In this document: one piece after another, positions 51,826 through 60,626 of the stretch
Layout: each line of letters opens with the position of its first letter
Position numbering within the stretch: position 1 is the stretch's first letter
NCBI RefSeq assembly: GCF_050315115.1
Contig: NZ_JBNPOJ010000001.1
Coordinates: 1-64,000, forward strand
DNA: 64,000 nt
Source: Peptoniphilus_A sp022767005
GTDB taxonomy: Bacteria; Bacillota; Clostridia; Tissierellales; Peptoniphilaceae
Direction: 5' to 3'
The notes under the pieces: model-generated
What the model saw: only the letters and a program-made list of their open reading frames with translations
What the model was told of the DNA's origin: nothing
Databases searched by the model: none
Made by a program: the position numbers and the translations under genes

Positions 51826-52428
51826 TTATAAAAACTTTTCTTGATTTTCTTTTAATTTATCTTCAGCAACTGCTTCCTTATAGCATCTTCTGCAAAGTGG
51901 TTCATATTCTTCTATTGCTCCAAGCTCAACCCTCTTGTCGCTTTTTATCTTTCTATGAGAAACCCAAGCATCTGTGCCACATTTTTTGCAAACTGCGTGA
52001 TGTTTATTCAAATAATCTGTTTTTGGCATAATTTCTTTTACAATTTCAAAGGGCTCAGCCATATAATCCATATCAAGACCCGCCATTACAATTGTAATCC
52101 CCATATCTAACATTTTTTCTAAATTTTCTAATACAACTGCTGGATCATCTTTTAAAAACTGAACCTCATCTATTCCAATTACTTGTGGAGAATTTTTCTC
52201 TGCATAATCTAAGATTTCTTTTATGGAATCAATTTCAATAGCTTTTAGAGAAATTTTATCATGAGTAACAATTTCTTCTCTTGAATATCTTTTGTCAAGC
52301 ATTGGTTTGAAAGCAATCACCTTATAATTTGCAATGGAAAATCTCTTTAAGTCCCTTTCAAGTGAGCTAGTCTTCCCAGAAAACATTGAACCAGTGTGTA
52401 AAATCATTCTTCCTCTGTATTGATGCAT
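51826..52428 (-). CDS. tdk: Thymidine kinase
   Basis: 200 residues: P-loop HTGSMFSGKTSSLE, VIGIDEVQFLKDD, and zinc ligands in CKKCGTDAW and CRRCYKEA. Type II thymidine kinase that salvages thymidine with ATP. It lies 3 bp after the PPIase gene. The C-terminal KENQEKFL ends normally. Confidence 0.95.
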   Translation of the reverse strand: MHQYRGRMILHTGSMFSGKTSSLERDLKRFSIANYKVIAFKPMLDKRYSREEIVTHDKISLKAIEIDSIKEILDYAEKNSPQVIGIDEVQFLKDDPAVVLENLEKMLDMGITIVMAGLDMDYMAEPFEIVKEIMPKTDYLNKHHAVCKKCGTDAWVSHRKIKSDKRVELGAIEEYEPLCRRCYKEAVAEDKLKENQEKFL

Positions 52429-52431
52429 AAT

Positions 52432-53037
52432 TTATCCTTGGTAATCTGTAACTATTGCTTCTTCAATTACAATGTCAAAGACAGGCTTATCCATAAAGCC
52501 AACTTTTGATTTTGCAATATCGTCAACTACATCCATTCCTTCAAAAACTTGTCCGAAAACAGTATGCTTGCCATCGAGCCAAAAAGCTCCACCAACTTTT
52601 TCATAAGCTTCAATAATTTCTTCAGGGTATCCATTTTCAGCTCCTGCATCCTTCATTTGACTTAAAACGTCATTGGAAAGTTTATCTCCTTGCACGATGA
52701 AAAATTGTGAACCATTAGTATTTGGACCAGCATTTGCCATGGAAAGTGCTCCTCTAAAGTTTCTAAAGTTTATATCAAATTCATCTTTAAAAGGTTTTTT
52801 CCACTTACTTTCGCCACCTCTACCAGTTCCACTGGGATCTCCACCTTGAATCATAAAGTTTTCAATAACCCTGTGGAAAATTATCCCATCATAGTATTTG
52901 TCTTCTATTAATGAAATAAAATTTTCAACAGCAAGGGGCGCTGCTTCTTTGAATAATCTAATTTTTATATCGCCCTTATTTGTCTTTAGTACCGCAATTT
53001 TTTCTCCAATTGCAGGTTTTTCAAATTGTTTTAACAT
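52432..53037 (-). CDS. Peptidyl-prolyl isomerase, cyclophilin type
   Basis: 201 residues from the ATG at 53037 with AAAGGAGAC upstream. KYYDGIIFHRVIENFMIQGG, GRGGESKWKKPFKDEFDINF, and GSQFFIVQGD (the cyclophilin active site FHR, QGGDP, SQFFI). It has no signal peptide, so it is cytoplasmic. It catalyses proline isomerisation in folding. Confidence 0.95.
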   Translation of the reverse strand: MLKQFEKPAIGEKIAVLKTNKGDIKIRLFKEAAPLAVENFISLIEDKYYDGIIFHRVIENFMIQGGDPSGTGRGGESKWKKPFKDEFDINFRNFRGALSMANAGPNTNGSQFFIVQGDKLSNDVLSQMKDAGAENGYPEEIIEAYEKVGGAFWLDGKHTVFGQVFEGMDVVDDIAKSKVGFMDKPVFDIVIEEAIVTDYQG

Positions 53038-53048
53038 TGTGTCTCCTT

Positions 53049-54413
53049 TCAAATGTATGTCTTCATATTAATTCTAAAGCCATCTGTTTTCTTACGCAAA
53101 TAAAAATAAATTAAAGTTAAAAATATTCCCTTTAAAACAGATGACAAGCTCATAGCTATCCAAATACCATTAATTGCAAGAATTGGCATTAAAATTAGTG
53201 CCAAAGGTATTCTACTAATATTTAATATCATTGCATTAATTGCAGGGTATTTTGTAAGCCCTAAACCATTTAACATTCCAGTAGTTCCTATTTCCAATGC
53301 CATAAAATATTGTGACAGGGACATAATTTTTAGATAATCAATTCCCTTGACAATCGCCATTGGATCCCTTGGTATAAATAGTGTAAATAAATTCCTAGCA
53401 AAGAAAAACAACAAAAGTGAAGTAAAGATCCCAATCATATTTACTATTTTCATTGCCTCTCTTCTTCCATTATGAAGCCTATCATAATTTTTTGCACCAA
53501 AATTTTGACCAAAAAATGCTGAAAATGCTACTGAAAATCCATCGGCAGTCATCCAAGAGATTGATTCAATTTGTGAACCAATGGAATAAACTGCAATGTA
53601 TAATGCTCCAAAACTTGCAATATATTTATTTAAAATCATACCTACCATTGCGTGAATCATTGATTGAAGTGAGGCGGGAAATCCTAAATTTAATATGGAC
53701 TTAAAATAATTTTTATTGGGCATTTTAAAGTAATTAGTTCGCACAAATATTTCCCGTGATTTTAATCCAACATATAAATATAAAAGCGTGGAAATCATTT
53801 GTGCAAATACAGTTGCCACTGCCGCACCTTTAATTCCAAGTTTAGGAAAAATAGAAATTCCAAAAATTAAAAAAGGATCAAGTATTAAATTTATAATTAG
53901 CGAAATTATTGAAATTTTAAAAGGAGTTATTGAATTCCCCCTTGCAAAAAATGCAGCTGATAAAACTGGATTTAAAAAAGTAAAAATTAGTCCACTACTT
54001 ATTATTATGAGATAGGCCACTGCCATCTCGTGCACATCTTTGTCTAGATTATAAAATCCAATAATTTTATTTCTCATAGAGATATAAAAAATTGTAAGAC
54101 TAAGGCAAAAAATGAGATTTAAAATAAACCCAGAAACCCAAACATTCTTGGAACCTTCACTATCTCCTCTGCCATAGGACTGAGAAAGTCCAACAGAAAT
54201 ACCCGTTTTAGCAATAAGGGTAATGGATTGTGCAATCCAAACTAAAAAGGAACAAGTTCCCACAGCAGCAACTGCTCCTGTGGAAAGTCTTCCAAGCCAC
54301 ATTAAATCAACTAAGGAATATGCCATTTGCACAAAGGCAGTACCCATTAAGGGTAAAGCCATTTTTAATAGTGCAGAAAAAATATTCCCCTTTAACAAAT
54401 TTACTTCACTCAT
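53049..54413 (-). CDS. MATE-family efflux protein
   Basis: 454 residues with about 12 membrane segments in two repeats; MALPLMGTAFVQMAYSLVDL and AGTCSFLVWIAQSITLIAKTG at the start are typical. It exports cationic drugs or other compounds against Na+ or H+. It lies between the methionine aminopeptidase and PPIase genes. Confidence 0.9.
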   Translation of the reverse strand: MSEVNLLKGNIFSALLKMALPLMGTAFVQMAYSLVDLMWLGRLSTGAVAAVGTCSFLVWIAQSITLIAKTGISVGLSQSYGRGDSEGSKNVWVSGFILNLIFCLSLTIFYISMRNKIIGFYNLDKDVHEMAVAYLIIISSGLIFTFLNPVLSAAFFARGNSITPFKISIISLIINLILDPFLIFGISIFPKLGIKGAAVATVFAQMISTLLYLYVGLKSREIFVRTNYFKMPNKNYFKSILNLGFPASLQSMIHAMVGMILNKYIASFGALYIAVYSIGSQIESISWMTADGFSVAFSAFFGQNFGAKNYDRLHNGRREAMKIVNMIGIFTSLLLFFFARNLFTLFIPRDPMAIVKGIDYLKIMSLSQYFMALEIGTTGMLNGLGLTKYPAINAMILNISRIPLALILMPILAINGIWIAMSLSSVLKGIFLTLIYFYLRKKTDGFRINMKTYI

Positions 54414-54416
54414 TTA

Positions 54417-55172
54417 TCAACAGTCGCCTTGATCTGTAATTATTATTGGCCCGTCCTTTGTGATTGCAATTTGGTGTTCATATTGTGCAGAAAGAGAGCC
54501 GTCCTTAGTCCTTGCTGTCCAACCATTGTCATCAATTGTAAGTTCCTTTTTGCCCATATTAATCATTGGCTCAATTGTAAATACCATACCCTCTTGTAAT
54601 CTTAATCCACGACCAGGCTTTCCATAGTGAAGAACTTGTGGATCTTCATGCATTTCTTGACCAATTCCATGGCCAACAAATTCCCTTACAACAGAGTAGC
54701 CATTTTCTTCTGCGTGTTTTTGAACTGCTGCAGCTATATCGCCAAGTCTATTACCAATTACAGCCTTTTCAATTCCCTTGTACATAGATTCACGAGTAAC
54801 TTGTAGCAATTTTTTTGCCTCAGGAGAAACTTCTCCAACTTCGTAAGACCATGCTGAATCAGCTAGCCATCCGTCAACATTTACAACCATATCAACAGTA
54901 ATTATGTCGCCATTTTTTAATTCATATTCTGATGGAAAACCGTGGCAAATTTCATCATTTACAGATGCACAAATCGAATAAGGATAGCCTTCATATCCCT
55001 TTTGTTCAGGATAAGCTCCTCTTTCCTTTAAATAATTTTCTACAAATCTGTCTATCTCAATAGTTTTTACACCTGGTTTTATAAAATCTCTAAGTTTGTG
55101 ATGCACATCAGATAATACTTTTCCTGCAACCTGCATTTTTTTTATTTCGTCTTCTGTTTTAATAATAATCAT
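54417..55172 (-). CDS. map: Methionine aminopeptidase, type I
   Basis: 251 residues. The metal ligands are seen in DIITVDMVVNVDGWLADSAW (Asp pair), FVGHGIGQEMHEDPQVLHYG (His), EGMVFTIEPM and YEHQIAITKDG (Glu pair). It removes the initiator Met. The start overlaps the TPR gene by 4 nt. The MATE gene follows. Confidence 0.96.
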   Translation of the reverse strand: MIIIKTEDEIKKMQVAGKVLSDVHHKLRDFIKPGVKTIEIDRFVENYLKERGAYPEQKGYEGYPYSICASVNDEICHGFPSEYELKNGDIITVDMVVNVDGWLADSAWSYEVGEVSPEAKKLLQVTRESMYKGIEKAVIGNRLGDIAAAVQKHAEENGYSVVREFVGHGIGQEMHEDPQVLHYGKPGRGLRLQEGMVFTIEPMINMGKKELTIDDNGWTARTKDGSLSAQYEHQIAITKDGPIIITDQGDC

Positions 55173-56065
55173 TTTAACTCCTTTACAATTTCACATAAAT
55201 CAACATCGGTTTTTGCCCATGTATAGGCATCGCCATTTATTTTTATTGCTTTTATAATTTCTTCCTTTGCTCTTTTTTTATCTCCAAGTAAAGAGAAAGA
55301 GCAAGCTTTATTATAATGTAGGTTCACTGAATTTGGAAAATCCATTAATCCCCTATCTAAAATATTTATAGCAGATTTATAATTTTTTTCTTCAATATAT
55401 ACTGCTGACATATTTAAAAACAAAAAAGGATCTTCAAATTTTCCAATAGCTTCATAATAATATTTTAAAGACAAATTGTTATCGCCCTTCTTTTTTGAGA
55501 GTACTCCCATATTGTATAGAGCTCTTCCATAATCTCCCTTTATCTCAAGAGATTTTTTCACAAATTTTTCTGCTAAATCATTTTTATTTTCTATTTCATA
55601 AATTGAGCCTAAATCATTATATGTTACAAAGTCATACTCATCAATGGCAAGAACCTTTTTAAATTCCTCTATGGCAAGATTAGTCTTTCCAATTTTGTCA
55701 TAGGCGTGAGCAAGATAATAGTGAGCTCTGTCATAATTATCGTCGAGTTCAATTGCCTTTTTATAATTTTTTATTGAATAATTTATATCTCCATTTATAA
55801 AGTCATTTGTTATTGCAAGCCCATAAAAAGCCCCTGCCATTTCCTTTATACTCAAAATTTTTTCAAAATAAAATTTTGCCCTATCGTAATTTTCTTTCTT
55901 TAGGTATAAATCAGCCAGTTCAAAATAAACAGAAATCCTCTCATCTGCATCTTTATCATTAGTAAATTTAAGAGATTTAAGTAACAAATCTTCTGCCCTA
56001 TTGATGTCGCCTTCTAATAAGAACTCTTCTGCTAAAATTAAATAATTTTTAAATTTTAAGTCCAT
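55169..56065 (-). CDS. Tetratricopeptide-repeat protein
   Basis: 298 residues from the ATG at 56065 (TGAGG upstream); the ATG at 56119 is less likely. About seven TPR units run from residue 5 to 290 (for example YFELADLYLKKENYDRAKFY, AHYYLAHAYDKIGKTNLAIE, YNDLGSIYEIENKNDLAEKF). No signal peptide or enzyme domain. It is probably a scaffold; the partner is unknown. It overlaps map by 4 nt. Confidence 0.85.
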   Translation of the reverse strand: MDLKFKNYLILAEEFLLEGDINRAEDLLLKSLKFTNDKDADERISVYFELADLYLKKENYDRAKFYFEKILSIKEMAGAFYGLAITNDFINGDINYSIKNYKKAIELDDNYDRAHYYLAHAYDKIGKTNLAIEEFKKVLAIDEYDFVTYNDLGSIYEIENKNDLAEKFVKKSLEIKGDYGRALYNMGVLSKKKGDNNLSLKYYYEAIGKFEDPFLFLNMSAVYIEEKNYKSAINILDRGLMDFPNSVNLHYNKACSFSLLGDKKRAKEEIIKAIKINGDAYTWAKTDVDLCEIVKELK

Positions 56066-56162
56066 AAAAACCTCAATTCTTATTATATTATATAGTATTT
56101 TTTCTAATTTCAAACCCATGGAAATAATTTTTAAAAAAATATATAATGAACTAGGTGATTAA

Positions 56163-57128
56163 ATGAGAAGATTTTTATCTTTTAACGATTTTTTTCGCGA
56201 ATATTTTTCTGGAAAGAGCGTAAAACTTTCTCTAGATGGTGGCTTTTCTTGTCCAAATAGAGACGGCACTTTATCAAATATTGGCTGTATATTTTGCTCT
56301 GACGAAGGAAGTGGAGAATTTGCTGCTTCAAAAAATTACTCTATATCAAGGCAAATTGAATCTCAAAAAATATTTTTAGAAAAAAAGTGGAAAGCAAAAA
56401 ACTATATTGCTTACTTTCAAAATTTTACAAACACTTATGGATCATTAAATGATTTAAGAAAAATTTACGACCAAGTTGCAACTTGCGATGATATTTCTGC
56501 CATATCTATTGCAACGAGATGCGATTGTCTTGACAAAGAAAAGATAAAATATCTTGAGGAAATTTCTCATAAAAAAACACTTTGGCTTGAACTTGGAATG
56601 CAAAGTGTAAATGAAGATACTATTAAATTAATTAATCGAGGTTACTCTCATAAATTTTTTGATGACACCATAGGTAAACTTAAAGATGCAAATTTATTAT
56701 TTTTAATTCACGCAATTTTTGGTCTTCCCTTTGAAGATAATATTGATTTTTTAAATACAATTGATTACATAAAAAATGTATCGCCCTTTGGAGTTAAATT
56801 TCACAATCTATATATTTTAAAGGACTCACCCATTTATAAGCTTTATAAAAATAAAAGTTTTAAAATATTAACTAAGGAAGAGTATATTGATGTAATTATT
56901 TTTGCACTAAAAAATATTGACGAAAAAACTGTGGTCCATAGAATTACTGGTGATCCGCCAAAGTCTAAACTTTTTGAGCCAAAGTGGTGTGCTGACAAAC
57001 TTTCAATAATTTCAGAAATTGACAAAAGACTAAAGGAATCTGATAAAAAAATTGTAACAGAAGATGAAATTAAAAAAATTGTCTCTTATTGGAAAGATAA
57101 AGACAATGCTTTTATTGATAAAGGTTAA
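56163..57128 (+). CDS. Radical SAM protein, YhcC/TIGR01212 type
   Basis: 321 residues. The iron-sulfur motif is CPNRDGTLSNIGCIFCSDEG, an extended C-x11-C-x2-C form typical of this family (residues ~35-60). LWLELGMQSVNEDTIKLINR and the C-terminal YIDVIIFALKNIDEKTVVHR follow. The family's substrate is not well known. It is divergent from the TPR gene, with AT-rich promoter-like sequence between. Confidence 0.9.
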   Translation: MRRFLSFNDFFREYFSGKSVKLSLDGGFSCPNRDGTLSNIGCIFCSDEGSGEFAASKNYSISRQIESQKIFLEKKWKAKNYIAYFQNFTNTYGSLNDLRKIYDQVATCDDISAISIATRCDCLDKEKIKYLEEISHKKTLWLELGMQSVNEDTIKLINRGYSHKFFDDTIGKLKDANLLFLIHAIFGLPFEDNIDFLNTIDYIKNVSPFGVKFHNLYILKDSPIYKLYKNKSFKILTKEEYIDVIIFALKNIDEKTVVHRITGDPPKSKLFEPKWCADKLSIISEIDKRLKESDKKIVTEDEIKKIVSYWKDKDNAFIDKG

Positions 57129-57190
57129 AAAATACTTTGTTCTAGTGTATAATGTAAGATAATATTAAATTTTATTTTAAAAGGAGAAAT

Positions 57191-58429
57191 ATGAAAAACA
57201 TTTCTAAAGATATATTAAAAAAATTAAATATAAAGTTTGTAATTCTTGGATCCGACGAAAATGCCTATGGAATTGCTAGAATATTAAATGACAATTATGA
57301 TTTAATCTCAACTATATTTTGTCAAAAGGCACTTCCTGCCACAGATAATTCAAAAATTTTAGACAGAAAAATTATAAATAACTTTTCTAATGACGATGTT
57401 TTTGTAAATGAAATGGTAAAATTTGCAGAAGAAAATAAAGATGCAACTTTAATAACTATTCCTTGTGGAGATGAATATTCAAAACTTCTTTCAAATAATA
57501 AGGAAAAAATTAAAAATTATTATAAATTTAACACACCTTCCACAGAATTAAATGAAAGATTAGAAAATAAAATTGATTTCTACAATTCTTGTGAAGAATT
57601 AGGCATACCTTATCCAAAATTTGCAATTATAAATAATTCCAAGGAAATCGAAAAACTGGACTTACAATTTCCGCTAATACTTAAACCAAATGATTCTATT
57701 TCCTATGTAAAATTATCCTTCCCTAATAAATATAAAGTCTACACAATTTATAGCTACGACGAACTTAAATCCGTTGTAGAAACTATTTACGACGACAATC
57801 ACTATACAGGCACAATGCTTGTACAAGAATATATCCCTGGACCTGCATCAAACCAAGCATCCTTTAATGTGTACTGCGACAAATTTGGCAAGGTGCGCAT
57901 GATGGTCTACGGACAAATTCTCCTTGCAGATCCACTTCCACTTAGAATTGGTAATAATGACGCAATTTACACAAAATATATGCCAGATCTTTTTAAATTT
58001 TATAAGGAAAAACTGGAATCCATTCACTACACTGGTTATTCAAATATAGATTTAAAATATGATCCAAGAGATAATACTTATAAAGCCTTTGAGATGAACT
58101 TGAGACTTCCGCAAAGTCATTACTTTATGGCTGCTGGTGGCGTTAATGTTTTGGATTTTTACATTAGAGACCTTTTAGATTTAGGCTTTGAAGAAGAAGT
58201 TTATTATCACAAAGAAACTTCAAAAATTTGGATGAACGCTCACCCTAAATTATTAAAGGAGTATACTGACAAAAAATATCACAAAATTATCGATGAACTT
58301 TTAAAAAATGGCTACGAATTTACAATTAACAATAAAAAAGACTTTAGCATTAGTAGAAAAATAACTTATTTAAAGAGAAAATACGGTTCAATAAAACATT
58401 ACAAGATGTACTATAAATTAGAAAAATAA
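57191..58429 (+). CDS. ATP-grasp carboxylate-amine ligase
   Basis: 412 residues. ATP-grasp core: FPLILKPNDSISYVKLSFPN, TMLVQEYIPGPASNQASFNV, YSNIDLKYDPRDNTYKAFEM with the metal-binding Glu and NLRLPQSHY. It joins a carboxylate to an amine through an acyl-phosphate. The nearest well-known type by length and layout is D-aspartate ligase for peptidoglycan cross-bridges; anaerobic cocci of this group do have D-Asp or D-Glu bridges. That assignment is inference. AAAAGGAGAAAT lies before the ATG. Confidence 0.75.
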   Translation: MKNISKDILKKLNIKFVILGSDENAYGIARILNDNYDLISTIFCQKALPATDNSKILDRKIINNFSNDDVFVNEMVKFAEENKDATLITIPCGDEYSKLLSNNKEKIKNYYKFNTPSTELNERLENKIDFYNSCEELGIPYPKFAIINNSKEIEKLDLQFPLILKPNDSISYVKLSFPNKYKVYTIYSYDELKSVVETIYDDNHYTGTMLVQEYIPGPASNQASFNVYCDKFGKVRMMVYGQILLADPLPLRIGNNDAIYTKYMPDLFKFYKEKLESIHYTGYSNIDLKYDPRDNTYKAFEMNLRLPQSHYFMAAGGVNVLDFYIRDLLDLGFEEEVYYHKETSKIWMNAHPKLLKEYTDKKYHKIIDELLKNGYEFTINNKKDFSISRKITYLKRKYGSIKHYKMYYKLEK

Positions 58430-58443
58430 AATTTTTAACATTA

Positions 58444-58467
58444 AAAACCAGTTGCGCAACTGGTTTT
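58444..58467. terminator. Bidirectional terminator between convergent operons
   Basis: A perfect 24-bp palindrome, AAAACCAGTTGC and its complement, ends in T-runs on both strands. It separates the rightward ATP-grasp gene from the leftward thiN operon. Confidence 0.9.
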
Positions 58468-58498
58468 CTTCATTCTTATTTCAAATTAATAATTAAAA

Positions 58499-59134
58499 TT
58501 AGTCTTTAGACTGAATTATAAAAGCAGCACCATAGTTTATTTTTATAATTGCCTTATCAGCTAACATTTCATTGCTGACAGCTCTACTTGGATTTTCAGA
58601 ATTAACTTCTAAATTCTCTACCTCATAATAAAGTCCCTTAGTTGTAAAATTCATTTTATCACTAGCACTTATTAATGAAAAATATTTTTTATCAGATTTA
58701 TAAAATTCATATTCTCCTTCTTCAACATAGGTGATTTCGTTATAATTATCAATGATTTTTGCAGAAATTCCACGCCTATATGCCTTTTTAAGATAAAATA
58801 AATTTGCAAGCTCGTGGTCAAGTCTAGTTCCCAATGCTCCCAATATTATTAGGTCATCATAACCTTCATCAATAAGATAATCTACACAAAGTGCTGTGTC
58901 TGTAAAATCCTTTTTTGTAGGAAATTTTTTTAGCTTTATACTGTGTTTTTTTACATAATCTAAAGACTCTTCATCAATTGAATCTAAATCTCCAAGAAGA
59001 AGATCTGCCTCAAGTTCATACTTTTTTAAAAGTTTTGCGCCTCCGTCGGCGACTAAAATAAATCTGTCGCTATATTTTTCTATTAATTCCTTTGAAACCT
59101 GTCTTCCTCCTGAAATTAAAAGTGCTCTTTTCAT
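58499..59134 (-). CDS. thiN: Thiamine diphosphokinase
   Basis: 211 residues: RFILVADGGAKLLKKYELEA, LLLGDLDSIDEESLDYVK, FPTKKDFTDTALCVDYLIDE and LGALGTRLDHELANLFYLKK are the TPK catalytic and binding segments. It makes thiamine diphosphate from thiamine and ATP. It overlaps rpe by 4 nt, the usual Firmicutes order. Confidence 0.95.
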   Translation of the reverse strand: MKRALLISGGRQVSKELIEKYSDRFILVADGGAKLLKKYELEADLLLGDLDSIDEESLDYVKKHSIKLKKFPTKKDFTDTALCVDYLIDEGYDDLIILGALGTRLDHELANLFYLKKAYRRGISAKIIDNYNEITYVEEGEYEFYKSDKKYFSLISASDKMNFTTKGLYYEVENLEVNSENPSRAVSNEMLADKAIIKINYGAAFIIQSKD

Positions 59135-59775
59135 AATAATTCCTTAAAAGCTTTTATATTTTCGCGAGTTTTGTCTTTTTCAAAAATTGCAGAACCAGCA
59201 ACTAAAATATCTGCTCCTGCATTGAGGACTTCTTTTGCATTATCTAGTTTAATTCCACCATCTACTTCAATTAATGTTTTTAGATTTCTTTCCTCAATTA
59301 ATTTTTTTACTTCTTTAATTTTTCTTAGGGCAGATGGAATAAATCTTTGTCCCCCAAATCCAGGGTTTACACTCATAATTAAAACTAAATCTAATTTTTC
59401 TAAGTTGTAGTTTAAAACATCAAGACTATCTCCGGGATTTAATGCAAGTCCTGCCTTTTTCCCGTAACCTTTAATTAGAGAAAGAGTTCTATCAAGATGT
59501 TTAGTTGCCATAGGATGAATTGTAATAATATCAGATCCTGCTTTTACAAATTCTTCAATAAAATTTTCTGGTCTTTCAATCATTAAATGCGTATCAAAGG
59601 GTATTTCAGTGAGAGGTCTAAGGCTTTTTACAATTCCTGGACCATAAGAAATATTTGGTACATAATTTCCATCCATAATATCTAAATGAATAAAATCAAC
59701 TTTTTCTTCATTCATAATTTTAAACTCTTTTTCTAAATTTGTAAAATCTGCTGAAAGTAATGAAGGTGATATCAT
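59131..59775 (-). CDS. rpe: Ribulose-phosphate 3-epimerase
   Basis: 214 residues: ISPSLLSADFTNLEKEFKIM, FIHLDIMDGNYVPNISYGPG, LVLIMSVNPGFGGQRFIPSA, IEVDGGIKLDNAKEVLNAGA. The His/Asp metal ligands are all present. It interconverts ribulose 5- and xylulose 5-phosphate. It abuts rsgA and overlaps thiN. Confidence 0.97.
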   Translation of the reverse strand: MISPSLLSADFTNLEKEFKIMNEEKVDFIHLDIMDGNYVPNISYGPGIVKSLRPLTEIPFDTHLMIERPENFIEEFVKAGSDIITIHPMATKHLDRTLSLIKGYGKKAGLALNPGDSLDVLNYNLEKLDLVLIMSVNPGFGGQRFIPSALRKIKEVKKLIEERNLKTLIEVDGGIKLDNAKEVLNAGADILVAGSAIFEKDKTRENIKAFKELL

Positions 59776-60626
59776 TAGTATTCTCCTTTTTCTTTTAATT
59801 CATTGTAAATATATAAATAATTTTCATATCTTGACTTTTCTATTTCGCCCTTATCAACTGCATCTTTAACGGCACATTTTGGCTCTTTAATATGATTGCA
59901 GTTGTTAAATTTACAGCTAGTAAAATTTTTAAATTCTCGAAAAAAATTTTTTAAATCATCTTCGCTAATTTTTAAACTTAATGAAGAAAATCCAGGAGTA
60001 TCAAAAATATAAATATCTTCATTATAAAGTATTTCCGTGTGTCTAGTAGTGTGTTTTCCTCTCTTAGTTTTTTCAGAAACTTTTCCAATTTCCACATCTT
60101 TATCCAAAATTCTTGAAGTAATAGTAGATTTACCAGCGCCGCTTACGCCGCAAAGGGCAACAGTCTTTCCACGAAGATATTCTCTTAATGATTTAATACT
60201 GTCATCCTTGTCAGAAATCATAAAAGTATCAAATCCGGAATTTTTATAAATTTTCGCAAGTTCTTTTGCACTTTCCTCATCTAAGTCTGATTTATTTACT
60301 ACAATGGCAACATCAATTCCTTCGTATTCAGCTTGTATTATGGTTTTATCTATTATTACGAGATTATACTTTGGATCCATTACAGGTATAACAATTAAAG
60401 CTAAATCAACATTGCTAACCTTTGGTCTTGTGAGCATATTTTTTCTGGGATATACTTTTTCAATATATCCCAGAGTTTTTTCTTCTTGTTTAAATTCTAC
60501 ATCATCGCCAACAATGGGTTCTACTTTAGAATGCCTAAAATTTCCTCTAGCTCTAGTTTCAAAAATTTTATCGCCAGATTTTATATAGTAGAATCCACCT
60601 GTTAGCTTAATAATTTTCCCAATCAT
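59775..60626 (-). CDS. rsgA: Ribosome small-subunit GTPase RsgA
   Basis: 283 residues. OB domain (~1-65), permuted GTPase (NKSDL as G4 first, then GVSGAGKST as G1 and DTPGFSSL as G3), and a C-terminal zinc site (CKFNNCNHIKEPKC). It acts in 30S maturation. It overlaps prkC by one base. Confidence 0.97.
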   Translation of the reverse strand: MIGKIIKLTGGFYYIKSGDKIFETRARGNFRHSKVEPIVGDDVEFKQEEKTLGYIEKVYPRKNMLTRPKVSNVDLALIVIPVMDPKYNLVIIDKTIIQAEYEGIDVAIVVNKSDLDEESAKELAKIYKNSGFDTFMISDKDDSIKSLREYLRGKTVALCGVSGAGKSTITSRILDKDVEIGKVSEKTKRGKHTTRHTEILYNEDIYIFDTPGFSSLSLKISEDDLKNFFREFKNFTSCKFNNCNHIKEPKCAVKDAVDKGEIEKSRYENYLYIYNELKEKGEY

